Below are positions 11,019-23,444 of a stretch of 64,000 nucleotides of DNA, piece by piece. The DNA is from Exaiptasia diaphana. Taxonomy: Eukaryota > Cnidaria > Anthozoa > Actiniaria > Aiptasiidae. Location of the stretch: positions 699,492 through 763,491 of the forward strand of contig NW_018385002.1 in NCBI RefSeq assembly GCF_001417965.1, given 5' to 3'. Numbering within the stretch: the first letter of the stretch is position 1; each line of letters starts with the position of its first letter. The notes under the pieces were generated by a model. The model did no database searches, was not told where the DNA came from, and was given only the letters and a program-made list of their open reading frames with translations. Position numbers and translations under genes: made by a program.

Positions 11019-13447
11019 TTCAAAAAGTTGTCAGAGCGTAACGACGATTTCACGACCGAAAGTCAATGTGGGTACTCCGTTTTCGAGGGAAAATAATCAC
11101 TCATCTGTTTTAAGACATTGGCAAACCAAACATATTACCTTTGAAAATCTTTATTTGATGATGTGACGACATTATTACTGCATCTCATGAGTGAATATTA
11201 CTAGCCCACAGTAACTTTCTGTGGTGGATTTGCTATTCGCAGTGACAACCTATTTTAAAATAGCTAAATTCGTGGGTGTCACGAGAAAGGCTTTGAATCA
11301 CGAGCTGATAGCGATTTCTATTCTCTTTTAAGTCCCGTTTATACTGGGCGATTTTTGCGAGGATTTTGTTCCTATAGAATAATGCTAAAGAATAAAATAA
11401 ACTTTTATTCAATAGACTAAGATGAGCTAACTAAACGTCTCCTCAGAATGGTAAGACAAAATAAATTATCTGATTTTTGTACATCGCTCGAAAAATTGCA
11501 GCAAAAATCGCCAGTGTGAACGCGCCTTTAGAAACGCGGTTTGTAGTTTTCCGCAAACAATCAATGCGCGCGTTACATAGCAGTTATTTTATTAATTTAT
11601 ATCATTACGTAGAAGTTCTAAATAACTATAGAAACAATGGAAACTTCCCTAATAATGACCTTGACTGTTGCTATGGGAATATGCATATTCTATTTCTATA
11701 AAAAGAGAAGTCAGGTTCTGATGGGAATTCATTGAAAGTGTTTATTTTTTCTGAATCAGTTTATTTAGAGTAGGGTAACTTATCATCACTTCGCTCGGCT
11801 CGTGATATTTCCGCGTAAAAAGCATGAAGTTGTCAAAATACTACGTTTTTCATGAGTAGAATGGGAAGTTGGATCATTGTATAGTTGCTGGTATCTTGGC
11901 ACGCATCACGTATATTCAAACGCAAAAAGACCATAATGATTGCGCTATTCTTGACTTTCACTGATCACGTGATAGTCTCAAAAAGCTATTTAGAGGCAAA
12001 ATTAGCAACCTTTTATTATTTTCCTCGAGAGAAAACTTAATTAAAGGATCACTACGAATTTTCGAGCTAAAATAATGATTTTTAACAGAAATACGATCGA
12101 TTGAAAATTGGTAAGAATGTATGGGATTATCACCCTCAATGCGTTTTAGGTTGGTCAAGAAATACCTACAAAAAGCTTTGTTTTAAGATTCAAATGAATT
12201 TTTTAAGTCCAAGGACCAAAAAAGCATATAACTCCCAACAGTTAAGCAAAGTTTGAATCCAAAATGTGATTTTGTAGCAAAATAAGCGTTTGATTACGGT
12301 CTTACTTTACAGAGAAATGTATGGGACAGTGCCCTAGTCTGAGACATGAACATGGCGGACCGCCGTAGCTCCGACTATTGAATTGAGCTCAAAATTAATG
12401 ATTTTGCTTTACCTTTACAACAATGTCATTGTAAACATTTAATGTGATGCTGAGATTATATTTGTTCTAAGATTAATAGGCTTTTCGAGTATTTTTTGCG
12501 TGTATCAAATCGAGTAACATTATTGCGTGCCTTTTTTTGAAAGTTAATAACTCAACGAATAAACAGCAAAAAAGTTTAAACATTCAGAGAGAACTTCTAT
12601 CATTCTCTTCAAGATATTTCAGTACTACAATGTTGTGTGTCTGTGATTTTAGAATTTTTTCGACTGATGACGTCATGTGAAAGTCGAGAATTACGTAAAT
12701 TTAACGATTCTCTGAGGGACTGGAATTCAACGGCACACTGATGACGTCCACACGGATCACATAAGATCTTTCAGGGGCGGACCATTTCTTGTTTTTTTTT
12801 TTAATGAACAGTTCCCATTTTTCATTTTCCCTGAAGAAATACTCGAATTCTTAATGTAGATTTTTGATTTTACAGATTTAGTGAGAAGAATTACTAGGAC
12901 TACTACATGCACTAATATATCATATTTTCCTCTAGATTTTTCCAGAGCACGAGTCATTTTATTGAAACGGTTGTAATGTTTCTCGTTTTATTTAGTGTTT
13001 CACACAACAAAAAGTTTCAATTGGACAAGATAGTTTTTTTGTTCGTTTTTCATAACTCAATTAATCAGATAAGTGTCCATCACTAAGAGCGACAAAGTAA
13101 AACATGCATTATCCCAGTCTTTTCTAATGACAAGATTATCAATATGATAAGTAATAGTATAGGCCCAAGGGCATCATTGAAGCTTCCCAAACAGTGGTAT
13201 ACGAAATGGACTACGCCAAAAATATGGCTGGGGAAGGATTCCACACAAGGAACACATTCTAACTGCGTCTTAGCTATAATATATACTAGCGAGAGATCTC
13301 ACTTAAAGGTTAATGATCAATTTTTTCATATATATATCGAGCTAGCTAGCGCGCGTTTTCTATAATTTTGGTGGATTCGATCCATTTCAAGTTTCTTTTA
13401 ACTATGTAGCATTTCAACTTCTAAATGGTATTGGAATCGTTGTCACA

Positions 13448-16400
13448 CTACTGTACAAATATGTAACATATCGAAGAATTCCTATTCGCTTGACCATAAC
13501 CATTTATATCCATAACTACGTATCCACAAGAGATTCTTAGGTTTGTTTCATCTGCAAACCACTTATCAAATAAACCTACACCAATAAGATAATTCAAAGA
13601 CATCCGCTGCAGAACGATATAGCCAAACACGCCCAGTCGGGCAGATTCTTTATGCTCACTCGCACTAATCACATTGATGCCTTCAACGTCACTTCTGTTT
13701 ATGGCTAATCTGGGAGCAAAGGCTGTTCTCCATGCTTGTACACCGAGCGGTTGAAATGGTTTGCTATCATTGCCTGTCATGACGTCAAACAAAGAGGTTG
13801 CGTTGTTGTTCAGCTCCAGTTTTAGCCACTTTGCTAATGACGCAGACTGGCCTGGCTGCTTCACACCAATACATATTTGAGTCAGCGGTGTTGACCAATA
13901 TGTTGGTAGAACTGTAGAGACGTCATCGAGATAGAGGCCTCTCTCCACATTAAGCGACGTCTTGTTTGTCCAGTATCCACTAGAATAGCCCAGTTCTCTC
14001 TAAAAGAATGGGAATTAGATTCCGTATGTTTTATAGTATAGCTGGTAATTTTACTATACGCCTATAAGTTGTTTGTTTTTAGTAATTTTTACTATAAAAT
14101 TTATTACGACAAGAAAACTAGACTTCTCGGTCCATCGTGCACTATTTTCAAAAGTGATTATTCTGAGTAGTTCGTAGTTTGAGTCTACAAATTTGAATAT
14201 TGAGGCTCTAGGACATTGTTATTGTGTTCATATTTGAACGAATGGAATCTGCTTGTGTGTAGCCAATGCGCAAATCCGCTTGTACTTGGGTTTGTCATAT
14301 ATGACGCAGTTGATCTATTGCAGTGTATGAAACAACGTCAACCTTCGGATTGAGGTTAGCGTACATGGGATTTTCGACGTAAGAGCCAGTGGAATTCCGT
14401 ACGATGCAATTTACAGTTTGATCGGTGTTACCACTGCAACGATCAAAGCTTTTCACATTTGCCACTGAGAAATATCTTGAGACTGTGTCTTTTGCCAATT
14501 ACTTGAAACAGTTAACATTTTGATCTTTTAAGAAATACTTGGTATTGTTTTTTAATAATTTGAAGCTAATGATCCCAGTGCGTGCCAGTTATTTTGAGAG
14601 ATATTCGGGGGAAAACTCGTTCTCAAAAAAAAAAAAAAAAAAAAAAAACTCTGGTATTTGGTATCAAAAAAATTGGTATCGTTGATTGAAATGGTAATGC
14701 CAATCAAGCAGTAATATGTCATTATACACATTCATCTCATTTCTTAACTGACCCAAAAATTAAGTACAGAGGTTCAGGGCTATAATTAATCTGAATGAAA
14801 ATGCAAGGTATGGTCGAGATAACATGACATATTGTCATTGATATTGAGATCAAACGGCAAAAAATTATTCGCGCTGAATCGCCTGCGATGCACAGAAATG
14901 GAAAACATGACAAATAAAAAGAGCAGGACAATTCAATCTCGAGCCCAGAGTCTTCACGGCTAATGTCAGCGGTATGATGACGCCGGAAAGACTCTGGAGG
15001 AATCGACTGGATTTGCGACGCTTTTCCGTCGTAAATTATGCAAATTAGTTCAGTTTTGTTTTTGCCGCTTTGGAGCATCCAAATGATAAAAGGAAGTTTA
15101 GCACACAACTTAGTTAAGAAAAGGTATTTACACCTTTTTAAAAACACAAATGTGTGAAAACATGTGTGGTTATGCGAGAAAAGGTTGATTTTCTTGACTA
15201 ACAGGGCGAGCGCGCGCTGGCGACTTGAAAAACCGACTTGAAAACAATGCGCGCTCGCGTTATTTTCAGCCAATTACGAATCGAGAAATAACGCATTCCC
15301 CAGAGTCTTTCACGCATTGACATCTGCTGGATGGCAAAAGTGCGGGCTCTGGGTACGAGATTGAGGACAATACGACTTTTCCCGTTTAAAGCGAGCAACC
15401 GCTGCTCACATTGAGCGGAAACAAGGGTTATTGCTGTTTACAAAACTTTCACATGGGATATATTATATTATATTATTATTATTATATTATTATTATATTT
15501 TATTTATTAAATTTTTGTTATTATAATCTTTGCATGTTAAATATTTGAATTGGTTTTATTATAACAAGCAAATATTTAAGAGCAGTGACTGTAATGGTAT
15601 GGAGTAGAATTACCTTGGATCCGTTGATCTTCATGACCAGCGTCCATCCCCCATCTCCGCATGTCGTGGTATTGTCCATATGACAATACGTCATAGTAGT
15701 GGTGTTGCCAGTACGGATGTTATATGCACCGTTAACACGTGGTCTACAGAGAAATACTTCATCAAGGGGTGAATGAGAACGAGTACAAAAATCACGCATA
15801 ATTAACGAGAATTACACCATGTGAAAGAGTTTGAGCCTATTTGATTGATATTCACCAAGTAACAAGTTTTTGAAATTGAGTGGAAAAATTTAGAGAATGC
15901 ATGTTTTTGGGGGGATGTTGCCCTAAAACTCCATACATCTCAGGGGTGGATTTTTGTTGAATAGTGCCATCCTCCAAACCAACCATACCCCATATACCAT
16001 AATTGCAAAATTGTATAGCTTCTTGTTTATATTTAAATCATATTTAAATTGTATACTTCTTGGTCAAAAAAGGGTTGTGTGAATCAAATGACTTCCCTTG
16101 GATCAACACTGTGTTAATGGAATATTTAATAACAAAAAACGTTAATGAATCTGTCGTTAGAAGCTTGAGTGTCATTATCAAAAATTTTATTAAGGCTTCT
16201 ACCTAACTTTTGATGCATATGAAAACGATTAATATTTGGGCTGCCTGTGATGAACATGGACAACTATCCCATAATACACTTGCGCGCACAGACAAGTGGA
16301 ACATCCCACAGCTATATCTCATTCAAATGAGACCTTGTATGGGGTCATGTTATAATCACACCATGTAATAATAACACACGAACAAATAGCGTACTTTCTA

Positions 16401-17996
16401 TTTACCTTTTTTTGCTAAAGACATCCTGACATGACGAGAACACTTCACCCACTGAAAGAAATTGTCACAGACAACTAGAGATTAACAATCGTTATGTTTG
16501 CTGAATAATATCAAGCTTTTCAATAACTATTCATTTTGTTTTCATGTTATTCAATCAAATAGAGCATTTGCTTGAGTAAATCATTTTGTATTTTCTCTCG
16601 TTCTCTATGTTAAACAAACAATGTTTAATGTTTAGTTTACCTAAAGCTGTTGAAGCTTCGCGGGCGATGCCAACCTGCCATTTTAGAAAAACATGAATTA
16701 CGATTATCATTATCAATAGACGTCTTATATTATNAATATTATCCCGAGTTTGCTGTGGAATTGCTCAAGTGAGTGAGATACATATTACAATTTGCAATCC
16801 ATGTGGTAAAGTATGGTTTTTGACAAAATTAATTAAAAAGTGGAACTGTTTAGATTGAACTGGGCGACAGTTATTTGATCAAGATGAAGTCTCACTCGTG
16901 AAATCAAATCTCCTTCCTATATAAGCCATACCTTTGTTTGCTATCACTCGCGAAAGATCATTTTAATATCGAGATTAATCTAGTGGCGGTAATTGAATCC
17001 AGCTAAGAGAAAATTATACCGCCACTCCCTATTGAAACAAAGTGACAAGAAAAGAAAATTGCTAAATTAATGAATTATAAAAAATTTAATTTACCGCCAT
17101 TTGTACCAGTTATAGCATTAATTCATACAATAATGTTTCTTTCGCGGTTCAAAGTCAGTTAAAATTAGATACCATTGTATAGCTTATGCTCTGAATAAGC
17201 GTCTTGATATGTGAATCGACTGATACATAGGAAAACTGCTGTCTTATCTCATTCTTGTGCAGAAAATACAAGAGAAATGGGCAACAAATGCATACGTGTA
17301 TAAAATGATACAATCTAAACATCAATTAAATGTTTCGAAAATGTTAGAAAGGTCGAATTCTTTTCGGTTAAATGCCCCCTTCGTTAATTTTTTTAAACAC
17401 AGCCTTCCCTTTCTGCAATTTGTTGTCAATTTTTTCTTAATAAAAAAGTCGATTGTTGTAGAGGCAATCACTACTGCGGTATAGCCGGCGCTAACAACAT
17501 TAATATAGGATATGGTCAATTATCAGACTTTTAAAAAAGTTTTAACACATGTATTTTACACATTGATACCATTCGCCAGTTCAAATATGACTTTCTATAT
17601 TCACGAAAAAAATCTTATTTTGGCATTATTTACCCAGCAGTTTTGGCAATAAAACTATAAACATACGTCAAGTAAGATAAACTTGAAGCTTACCTTTTTC
17701 ATCGTGACAAATCTCTTGCTTTGTGCTTTCGTGATTTTGGTTCTTAACGTACAGAAGTTCCCAGCTACATCTAATTCAATGACTCTGCATTTGTCCTCTC
17801 TACCACATCTTAAAGCACAGCTTATAGCACTGCTTCCCCTGAATTTGTTGATTATTTCGTTGCGATAAACATTTCCTGAGCCAGGTTCTTCAAGCTGAGT
17901 AAATGTTGAGGATACACTGGATTGGTCAATGGCGTCTGCTAGACATAAAGCAAAGGCTAGTCCCGCAAATACTGTACTCCAAATAGAATGAGGCAT
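13448..17996 (-). CDS. secreted PAN/apple + fibrinogen-like domain protein
   Basis: I join five exons in phase: 17694-17996, 16641-16674, 16406-16451, 15614-15743 and 13448-13999. They encode 354 residues. The start ATG (17996) opens a signal peptide (FAGLAFALCLADA), then a PAN/apple-like domain (CALRCGREDKC), a short linker from two micro-exons (34 and 46 nt), and the fibrinogen-like domain start SCQDVF..NGAYNI, CHMDN and CGDGGWTLVMKINGSK. The last exon gives GYSSGYWTNK through SCGYVVMD to IFVQ-stop. This arrangement is typical of anthozoan secreted or skeletal-matrix-type fibrinogen-like proteins that lack the classical C-terminal calcium and ligand pockets. The likely role is extracellular lectin-like or adhesive. 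An unexplained exon-like frame lies in the large last intron. Confidence 0.85.
14295..14498 (-). other. exon-like open frame inside intron 4 of the PAN/fibrinogen gene
   Basis: On the minus strand, a TTTCTCAG acceptor near 14468 is followed by about 55 sense codons with a protein-like composition, including CSGNTDQTVNC and SYVENPMYANLNP. I cannot find a clear donor. It may be an alternative or relict exon, or chance. Confidence 0.25.
14627..14648. repeat. poly(A) tract
   Basis: An uninterrupted A run lies in the last intron of the PAN/fibrinogen gene. It could be the tail of a degraded retroposed copy or simple slippage. Confidence 0.6.
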
Positions 17997-18185
17997 GATG
18001 GCATTGGTGTACCACACTAGCAAAGGCCTTCTGGTTCGTCGATAGCATGAACTCTCTGTATTTGCCTTTTGTCTCTCATTCAAGTCTCGCAGATGGCCTG
18101 TCAGGTCTGCGCATAAATGCATTGATTCATTAGTTTTGATGTGGGACAACAAGCTTGTCTTGTAAAGTACTTTGCGCATGATCAA

Positions 18186-18643
18186 ATGGTCACCTCACAA
18201 CTTTTCCAAACATTTTCCGCAAAATTCTGAAACGCTCGAGTCTTAAATTACTATGATAAAAAGCTCACAGTAGTGTTTTATCAAGGATAAAACCCCTATC
18301 GTAGCTCATTTTCCTAAATCGTACATATTGTTCTACCTTTCGAAAACTTATTATTTTCACTATTATTGTAATGTCGGATTTATTAACATGGATCATAATA
18401 AGTACAATAATAAATAGTAGAATCTATTTCTTTTAATGAAATACAATTATTTACAATTATTTATTTACAATATAATTTAAAAAAATGATAATTCAGAGAA
18501 ATAAACAAATTATAATAAGTAAATAAATAAAATAGTAAAAAAAAACAAATGAATCAAACATATATATTATTATAATTATAATTAATATAAATGATTAGAA
18601 TTTCTTTACTGATGTATAAACTGCTTTGTTTGTTGCCATGACA
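18186..18643. other. AT-rich intergenic
   Basis: This is the short spacer between the F-box gene's 3' end and the PAN/fibrinogen gene's 5' end. It is extremely AT-rich at 18420-18600 and contains no gene. Confidence 0.6.
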
Positions 18644-20251
18644 TCAATCTGAATCTGAGGTACTTTCGTAACATTCACTTTCATTACATTTGAAGAGAAA
18701 CTGGCCATCATCTTCAAATACACGTGTGACTCCCCAGAACTGGATCACACTAAGGAAATAATACAGCGTGAAGAGGTTCTCGATTCTAGGGATGTTCTTT
18801 GCCATCTTCATGGATTCATTAATGCATTCTTGTAGGATTTCAGTGATGGGACTTAGCTTGTTAATCAAAGGTTCAAAATCATTTGTGTTTGGGTGTGGGT
18901 ACACAAAATCAAGACTCTGAATTTCAATCTTGCTTCCATCTGGTAGAGAGAAATTCAGGATTACTTCACAGGCTGTGAAACATGTCCAATCTCCTCTAAT
19001 TTCTCCCTCTATTTTCAGGATTGACCCTCCTTTCATCCTAAATTGTGCTTTGTTGACAACATACTTGGCAGCAATAGCAGCTGGTGTGTAGTTTACCGAG
19101 AAGAGAGTTGTTCTGTTCACTAAGTCCACCATCATCTTCTTTGGCGCCTTCTTGAGATACATGTCAGTCATTACAATGCAAAAACGCCTAGCATCTTCAC
19201 ACAGCTGTCTTAATATGCCTGTCTGGGACTTTTTAACTAAGATTTCCAACGGGCGAGCCATAATCTCTGCAGAGTAGGGAGCATAGGTCTTCTTTTTTCT
19301 TTTCAGCCATTTCTTGAGTGATTTTTTGATTTTTAATGAGTTGTTTTGACAGTATAAATCTAAGACTGTTTGGAGTGATTCCATGGTAGGTACAGCATTC
19401 TTGTCTTCATCTTTGAAGTAAATCCTATGCTCTTCTCTTAAACGAGGGAAGCGAAAGCACATCCAAACAAAGAACTGATCTGTTATTGGTGGTACTGTGT
19501 CGCCAAGTTCTTTCTGAAGAAGTTCTATTACTGGTTTCAATGGATCTACAACCGCTCTCATTTCCTCTTCACTCCATGAATCATAATCCTCGGGTACAAT
19601 ACCATAAACTTTAATTCTAATCTCTAAATCACCACAAGAAACTTTGATGATAGTTTCTCTGCAGATTTCACCCATGTAGTCCACAAAGTGCGACGTAAAA
19701 ATAGACAAATCTTTGTCACAACTTGGTAAATGAAATGTTTGTTCAACGCATTGCTCTTCACATGTTTCTCCTTCTTCAAGTGTCTCTGAGCGCGAAGATA
19801 TGATCCACGAAAAGTACTTGGCAGCCACAGGGCCGCACCATTTCCACACGTCTGAGACACTTTTGTAGGAAAGATGATCAATGGAGTATTGCACAGCTTC
19901 TTCGACTAAAGTGAGGAGGCGTTCTCGTGATTTTAATCCGCGGCGATCATTTAATGTAATAAAGAAAGGGTCGACGCTGTAAACAATGAATTGTCTCATG
20001 TAGAACTCGGCTTTTCTCTTGAAGATATTGATGTGCCAGTTTCTTTCATAGTTAGCAAGGTGGTTGAACCGTTTGCAAGTCAAAGAGAAGCTGTAAAACG
20101 AGCTAAAAATGTTCAAAAAAGACAAAACGTTGCATAGACAATCATCATTTAAAGAGAAAATCGACACTGACTCCATTCTCAAGCAGTGCGTTGGCGAAGA
20201 GACCCTTACTAACCAAACAACATAAATAAAGTTGAATGTGCTCTTCTGCAT
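18644..20251 (-). CDS. single-exon F-box protein, function unknown
   Basis: One uninterrupted frame of 535 residues. The second Met (20176, giving 510 residues) is the more likely start because the F-box begins right after it: LNDDCLCNVLSFL followed by SLTCKRFNHLA. F-boxes bind Skp1 in SCF ubiquitin ligases, so a substrate-adaptor role is inferred. I do not recognise the remaining roughly 450 residues. They lack obvious WD, LRR or Kelch repeats but seem to hold two loosely similar halves. Each half has a beta-rich part, a P(V/I).E(L/I)LQ-type helix, then an aromatic-rich helix and a DED/EDD ending. A basic cluster (KKWLKRKKK) sits between them. The gene ends with an acidic Ser tail. Intron loss or retroposition could explain the single exon. 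Confidence 0.75.
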   Translation of the reverse strand: MQKSTFNFIYVVWLVRVSSPTHCLRMESVSIFSLNDDCLCNVLSFLNIFSSFYSFSLTCKRFNHLANYERNWHINIFKRKAEFYMRQFIVYSVDPFFITLNDRRGLKSRERLLTLVEEAVQYSIDHLSYKSVSDVWKWCGPVAAKYFSWIISSRSETLEEGETCEEQCVEQTFHLPSCDKDLSIFTSHFVDYMGEICRETIIKVSCGDLEIRIKVYGIVPEDYDSWSEEEMRAVVDPLKPVIELLQKELGDTVPPITDQFFVWMCFRFPRLREEHRIYFKDEDKNAVPTMESLQTVLDLYCQNNSLKIKKSLKKWLKRKKKTYAPYSAEIMARPLEILVKKSQTGILRQLCEDARRFCIVMTDMYLKKAPKKMMVDLVNRTTLFSVNYTPAAIAAKYVVNKAQFRMKGGSILKIEGEIRGDWTCFTACEVILNFSLPDGSKIEIQSLDFVYPHPNTNDFEPLINKLSPITEILQECINESMKMAKNIPRIENLFTLYYFLSVIQFWGVTRVFEDDGQFLFKCNESECYESTSDSD

Positions 20252-20713
20252 TTACCGCCAGGCGTTCTTTGTAAATATATAGGGATCCCGCAACAAATAA
20301 TGGATTTTCAATGATAGTCTATGATATCAGTGAAAAGTAAAAACAAAAAAACAACTCACTCAGAATAATGGATCATCTTCTTGAGAAAAATTATGGGTCA
20401 AATTCCTTTTAATGAGGTTTTCCATTTCTCAAGCCCTTGAATGTTAATGATTATTTGGTGTTTTGCATCCTTCAGTTTGCTTGTGAAATGATATTAAAAG
20501 ACTTAAAATTTTTCAAGATTGCTTTTAATTAACATTGAAATACTACATAAATTTAGATCATTTTACATGATACCATAATATTTAACTATTTGAAATAGCA
20601 CTTTTAAGGGATTAAAATCCCTTACTCTAAACCCTACGTAATTCAAAAGATATTTTATTTGACTCCAGACTTGATGGGAAATGTCATATTCTTACTGTTA
20701 TAAGTTCATCTCA
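20252..20713. other. intergenic
   Basis: This spacer lies between the AGBL4 3' end and the F-box gene's 5' end. No repeat or gene was recognised. Confidence 0.6.
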
Positions 20714-22474
20714 TCAGAATTTTACTGGATAGGTTAAATTAGGGTCATGAGCATTTTGACTTTTTGACGAACCATTGCTTGACCTTCTTGTGTTTGGAGT
20801 TTTCTTGACTTCGCCTTTACTGCTCTTGGCAACGAGAGAGTTTAGTTTATAATAGTCTAAAAATGTACGAGCAACATTTCTTCCAAGCTTGAAGTAGCCT
20901 TCCTCAGTGTATGGTGACATGCCTCCATTGGCATGGTAGCTGAAAAATGACACTTCTAAAGTGTAGCAATGTGTTGCAGGATCAAGAGAGCTTCCAAGAA
21001 ACCTCCTTCCAGTACCAGCTTTCATAGCATCTCGGTTAAACGATGTGTTTGACATGGAGAAGTCATCAGCATTAGCACAAAGGAGCTTGGGAAAAACTGC
21101 TTGCCTTTCAAATCTCTCTTCCTCTTCATAGACATTGCCATACATAAATCCATTCATCAATGTTGAATGAGCATGAATATCAATGTAGAAGTCAAGATGT
21201 GCGGTACTGTCACTATCAAGTTCCATGACGAGATTCTTTGTGGCCACAAGAGTAGGGTGTGCCCAGGGGGAGGGCTCATGCCAGTGACGGTTGAGATCAA
21301 ATCCCATCAATGAACAGCGATAATTACCAAGTACTACTCCATCAGGGTTGAGCATGGGTACTATCTTGAATACTAGGTAATCTCTGAGAACCTTGGCAGT
21401 TGGATGGTTACTCATCAGAAAGTCAATCAGTCCCTGGCAAACATATGATGACGGGGTTTCACCTGATATAGGAACATACTATCATTATAATAATCTGTGA
21501 AATTCAATAAAGAATCAAATGTTGTTAGGGCAGCAAGGAAGAGTATACAGTCCTAAAACACATCTGTATTATAGTAGGGAACAGAGTGCAGAGGTATTTC
21601 AGGACTGTAAGAAAGTTACTTGCCCCCCCCCCCGGAAAAAAAAAACAACAACAAAAATTAAAATATAGAAAAAAATAAAAGGACTGCAAAAGTAAATAAA
21701 GAGAAAAAATTTGAAAAAGAATGAACACGTACCAGGATGAATTCTTGCAGTAATGAACACAACGCGTTTACGAATCTTTGCTTTGTTATTCTCAGGGTTC
21801 GTGATAGTGAGAAGGTCAAGTCTTCTTTGCTGTACCGTTGTGCAAAGCAGTTCTCTTGTAAAGAAATCGCAGTCTTTTTGTTCAAGGCCGTCCAGGTAGT
21901 TTTGCAAACGTGAATAAGTGTAAGGAAAACAGTAAGCGAACTGATAAACATCTGTTTCATTATCAAAGGCAAAGGCAAATGACAAGACGTAGTTTTTCCT
22001 GTGATCGGGGCAGCGATAATAAAAGCAATTCTTAGCGGGGATTCTCTGCCACTTTTGACGACTTGTAGACTTGACTAGTGGAGTCATTCCTTCTCTGTAA
22101 AGGCTTTTTGTCTTACTAAAGTTAACTATATTGAAAATGACTCTCTGATAAGGTGCTGTGTTTTCAACAGTAAAGTTAAACCATACTCTAAAGCGAGGAT
22201 TACAAGTATCAGGTCGCACAAACAAATCGTATTCGAATTCGGTGATGTAGTCGACTCTTCCAAGATTGCCGCTTTCAAAGCAAGCATCGAAGATCAGATG
22301 TCCTTTCTTAGGTTTTCCTGAATGTCCAGGTGGAAGGCAACAAAATCGGGATACATTGCCTACTGGTTCATCGGCTTTCATTGGGTTTTCATCGTTTTGT
22401 TCGAGACCAACTCCACTCTCTTCGCTCTCTGTTCGAGACGCCATCTTGGTTTGTAGAGTTGTCTGTGTTGTCAT
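20714..22474 (-). CDS. AGBL4: cytosolic carboxypeptidase 6 (tubulin deglutamylase), M14 family
   Basis: Two exons (21733-22474 and 20714-21462) join as HPG|ETPS in phase and give 496 residues, or 485 from the second ATG at 22441. Human CCP6 is about 500. The protein has the CCP-specific N-domain (GNLGRVDYITEFEYDLF, then VWFNFTVEN and QRVIFNIVNFSKTKSLY) and the M14 catalytic core. The zinc ligands are the HPGE motif and the His in DIHAHS. The core also has NPDGV, FDLNRHW for substrate binding, and the catalytic Glu in YTLEVSFF. CCPs remove glutamates from tubulin and other cytoplasmic proteins, and CCP6 shortens polyglutamate chains. All key residues are present, so it should be active. The exon 1 reading frame runs past the donor into intron by chance. 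Confidence 0.95.
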
Positions 22475-23444
22475 GGTGATGACAAAAGTTCACTGGGGCC
22501 AAGGTAAGTGATGCAGACATTGTAGAACGGTAATTGTTTTCTTTATTAAAAAACTGAAAATAGAAATATGACGGGAACAAAATCTTCTTTTTTGAGACGC
22601 AGGGATCCCGATATGCCAGAACGAAGAGCAAGTTATAAACTTTACAAATGTAAAGAGCAAGTTGATTCGACGATTACTAAAAGTGATCCCCCGTGTGATC
22701 CTTGATTCCCTAAATAACAATAGATGCAATCTCTAATCCTTGAAAATAACTTTGATGATTTTTTAAAATATATATTCCGATTCTGGCACTGACTCCGACT
22801 CCAGCCAATCAGACTGATCCCATTTCTCTAAAACTTTTGTGTCACCACTTCAGTAACCAAATGTTTTGTTGAACAAGTACTTTTTCCCTCGTCAACTGAT
22901 TTTGAATTGGATAAAACCCACAGGCGGGAAATGAAAAAGGTACAAGACATCCCACAACTTCCTTTAATTTTGAATGAAATGTTGCCAGTTTGTATGCTTC
23001 AAACCAAACTTCGAAGCCAAAAATCATGCAACATGCATTACGCATCTCAAAAGCCTAATGATTCATTACACCGAATCTACAAATTCAGTAATGCAAACTG
23101 ACGAAGTTCAAGTGAGTTTTAATAATTAAAAACATGATACCAAAGAAACACAACCAAAAAATTGTGATTATTATATTTTTTAACAGTTCTTCTCTTAAAA
23201 TATAAAACAGTTTTAAAAAGAATGTCAACTCGATAGCTAGGAAACTAGATATTATTTACAGTATGTAATTTACAGTATAAAACTGATTTGATATGTTAAG
23301 CGTAATATCGTATTTTAAAAAGCAGCTCTTCAATACGCTAGTTTCAACACAACTGGATAAGTACTATAGCGCTACCCCGAGTAGAGGGAAGGAGGTTTGA
23401 TATACAACGAAAAAGGGATATGTTATAGCGTAATTATGGTAATA
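22475..23444. other. intergenic
   Basis: This gap lies between the AGBL4 5' end and the coiled-coil gene's 3' end, on the same strand. No exon was seen. It is the likely AGBL4 promoter region. Confidence 0.6.

Larger units (their letters stand above)
7989..13447. other. intergenic, repeats only
   Basis: There is no supportable gene in this 5.4-kb stretch. It holds fragments of dispersed elements at 10020-10115, 10209-10336 and 10883-11018, and AT-rich unique sequence. The small open frames (for example around 9519-9872 and 13144-13365) have no protein-like pattern or splice context. Confidence 0.5.

Noticed and set aside
14737-15398. Minus-strand genes of 178 and 66 residues inside the PAN/fibrinogen intron
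   Set aside because: They overlap each other in different frames, have no domain pattern, and have no splice context.
21599-21732. C-terminal extension of AGBL4 exon 1
   Set aside because: The open frame runs through a clear GTACGT donor into a low-complexity C/A-rich intron. Exon 2 restores HPGETPS exactly.
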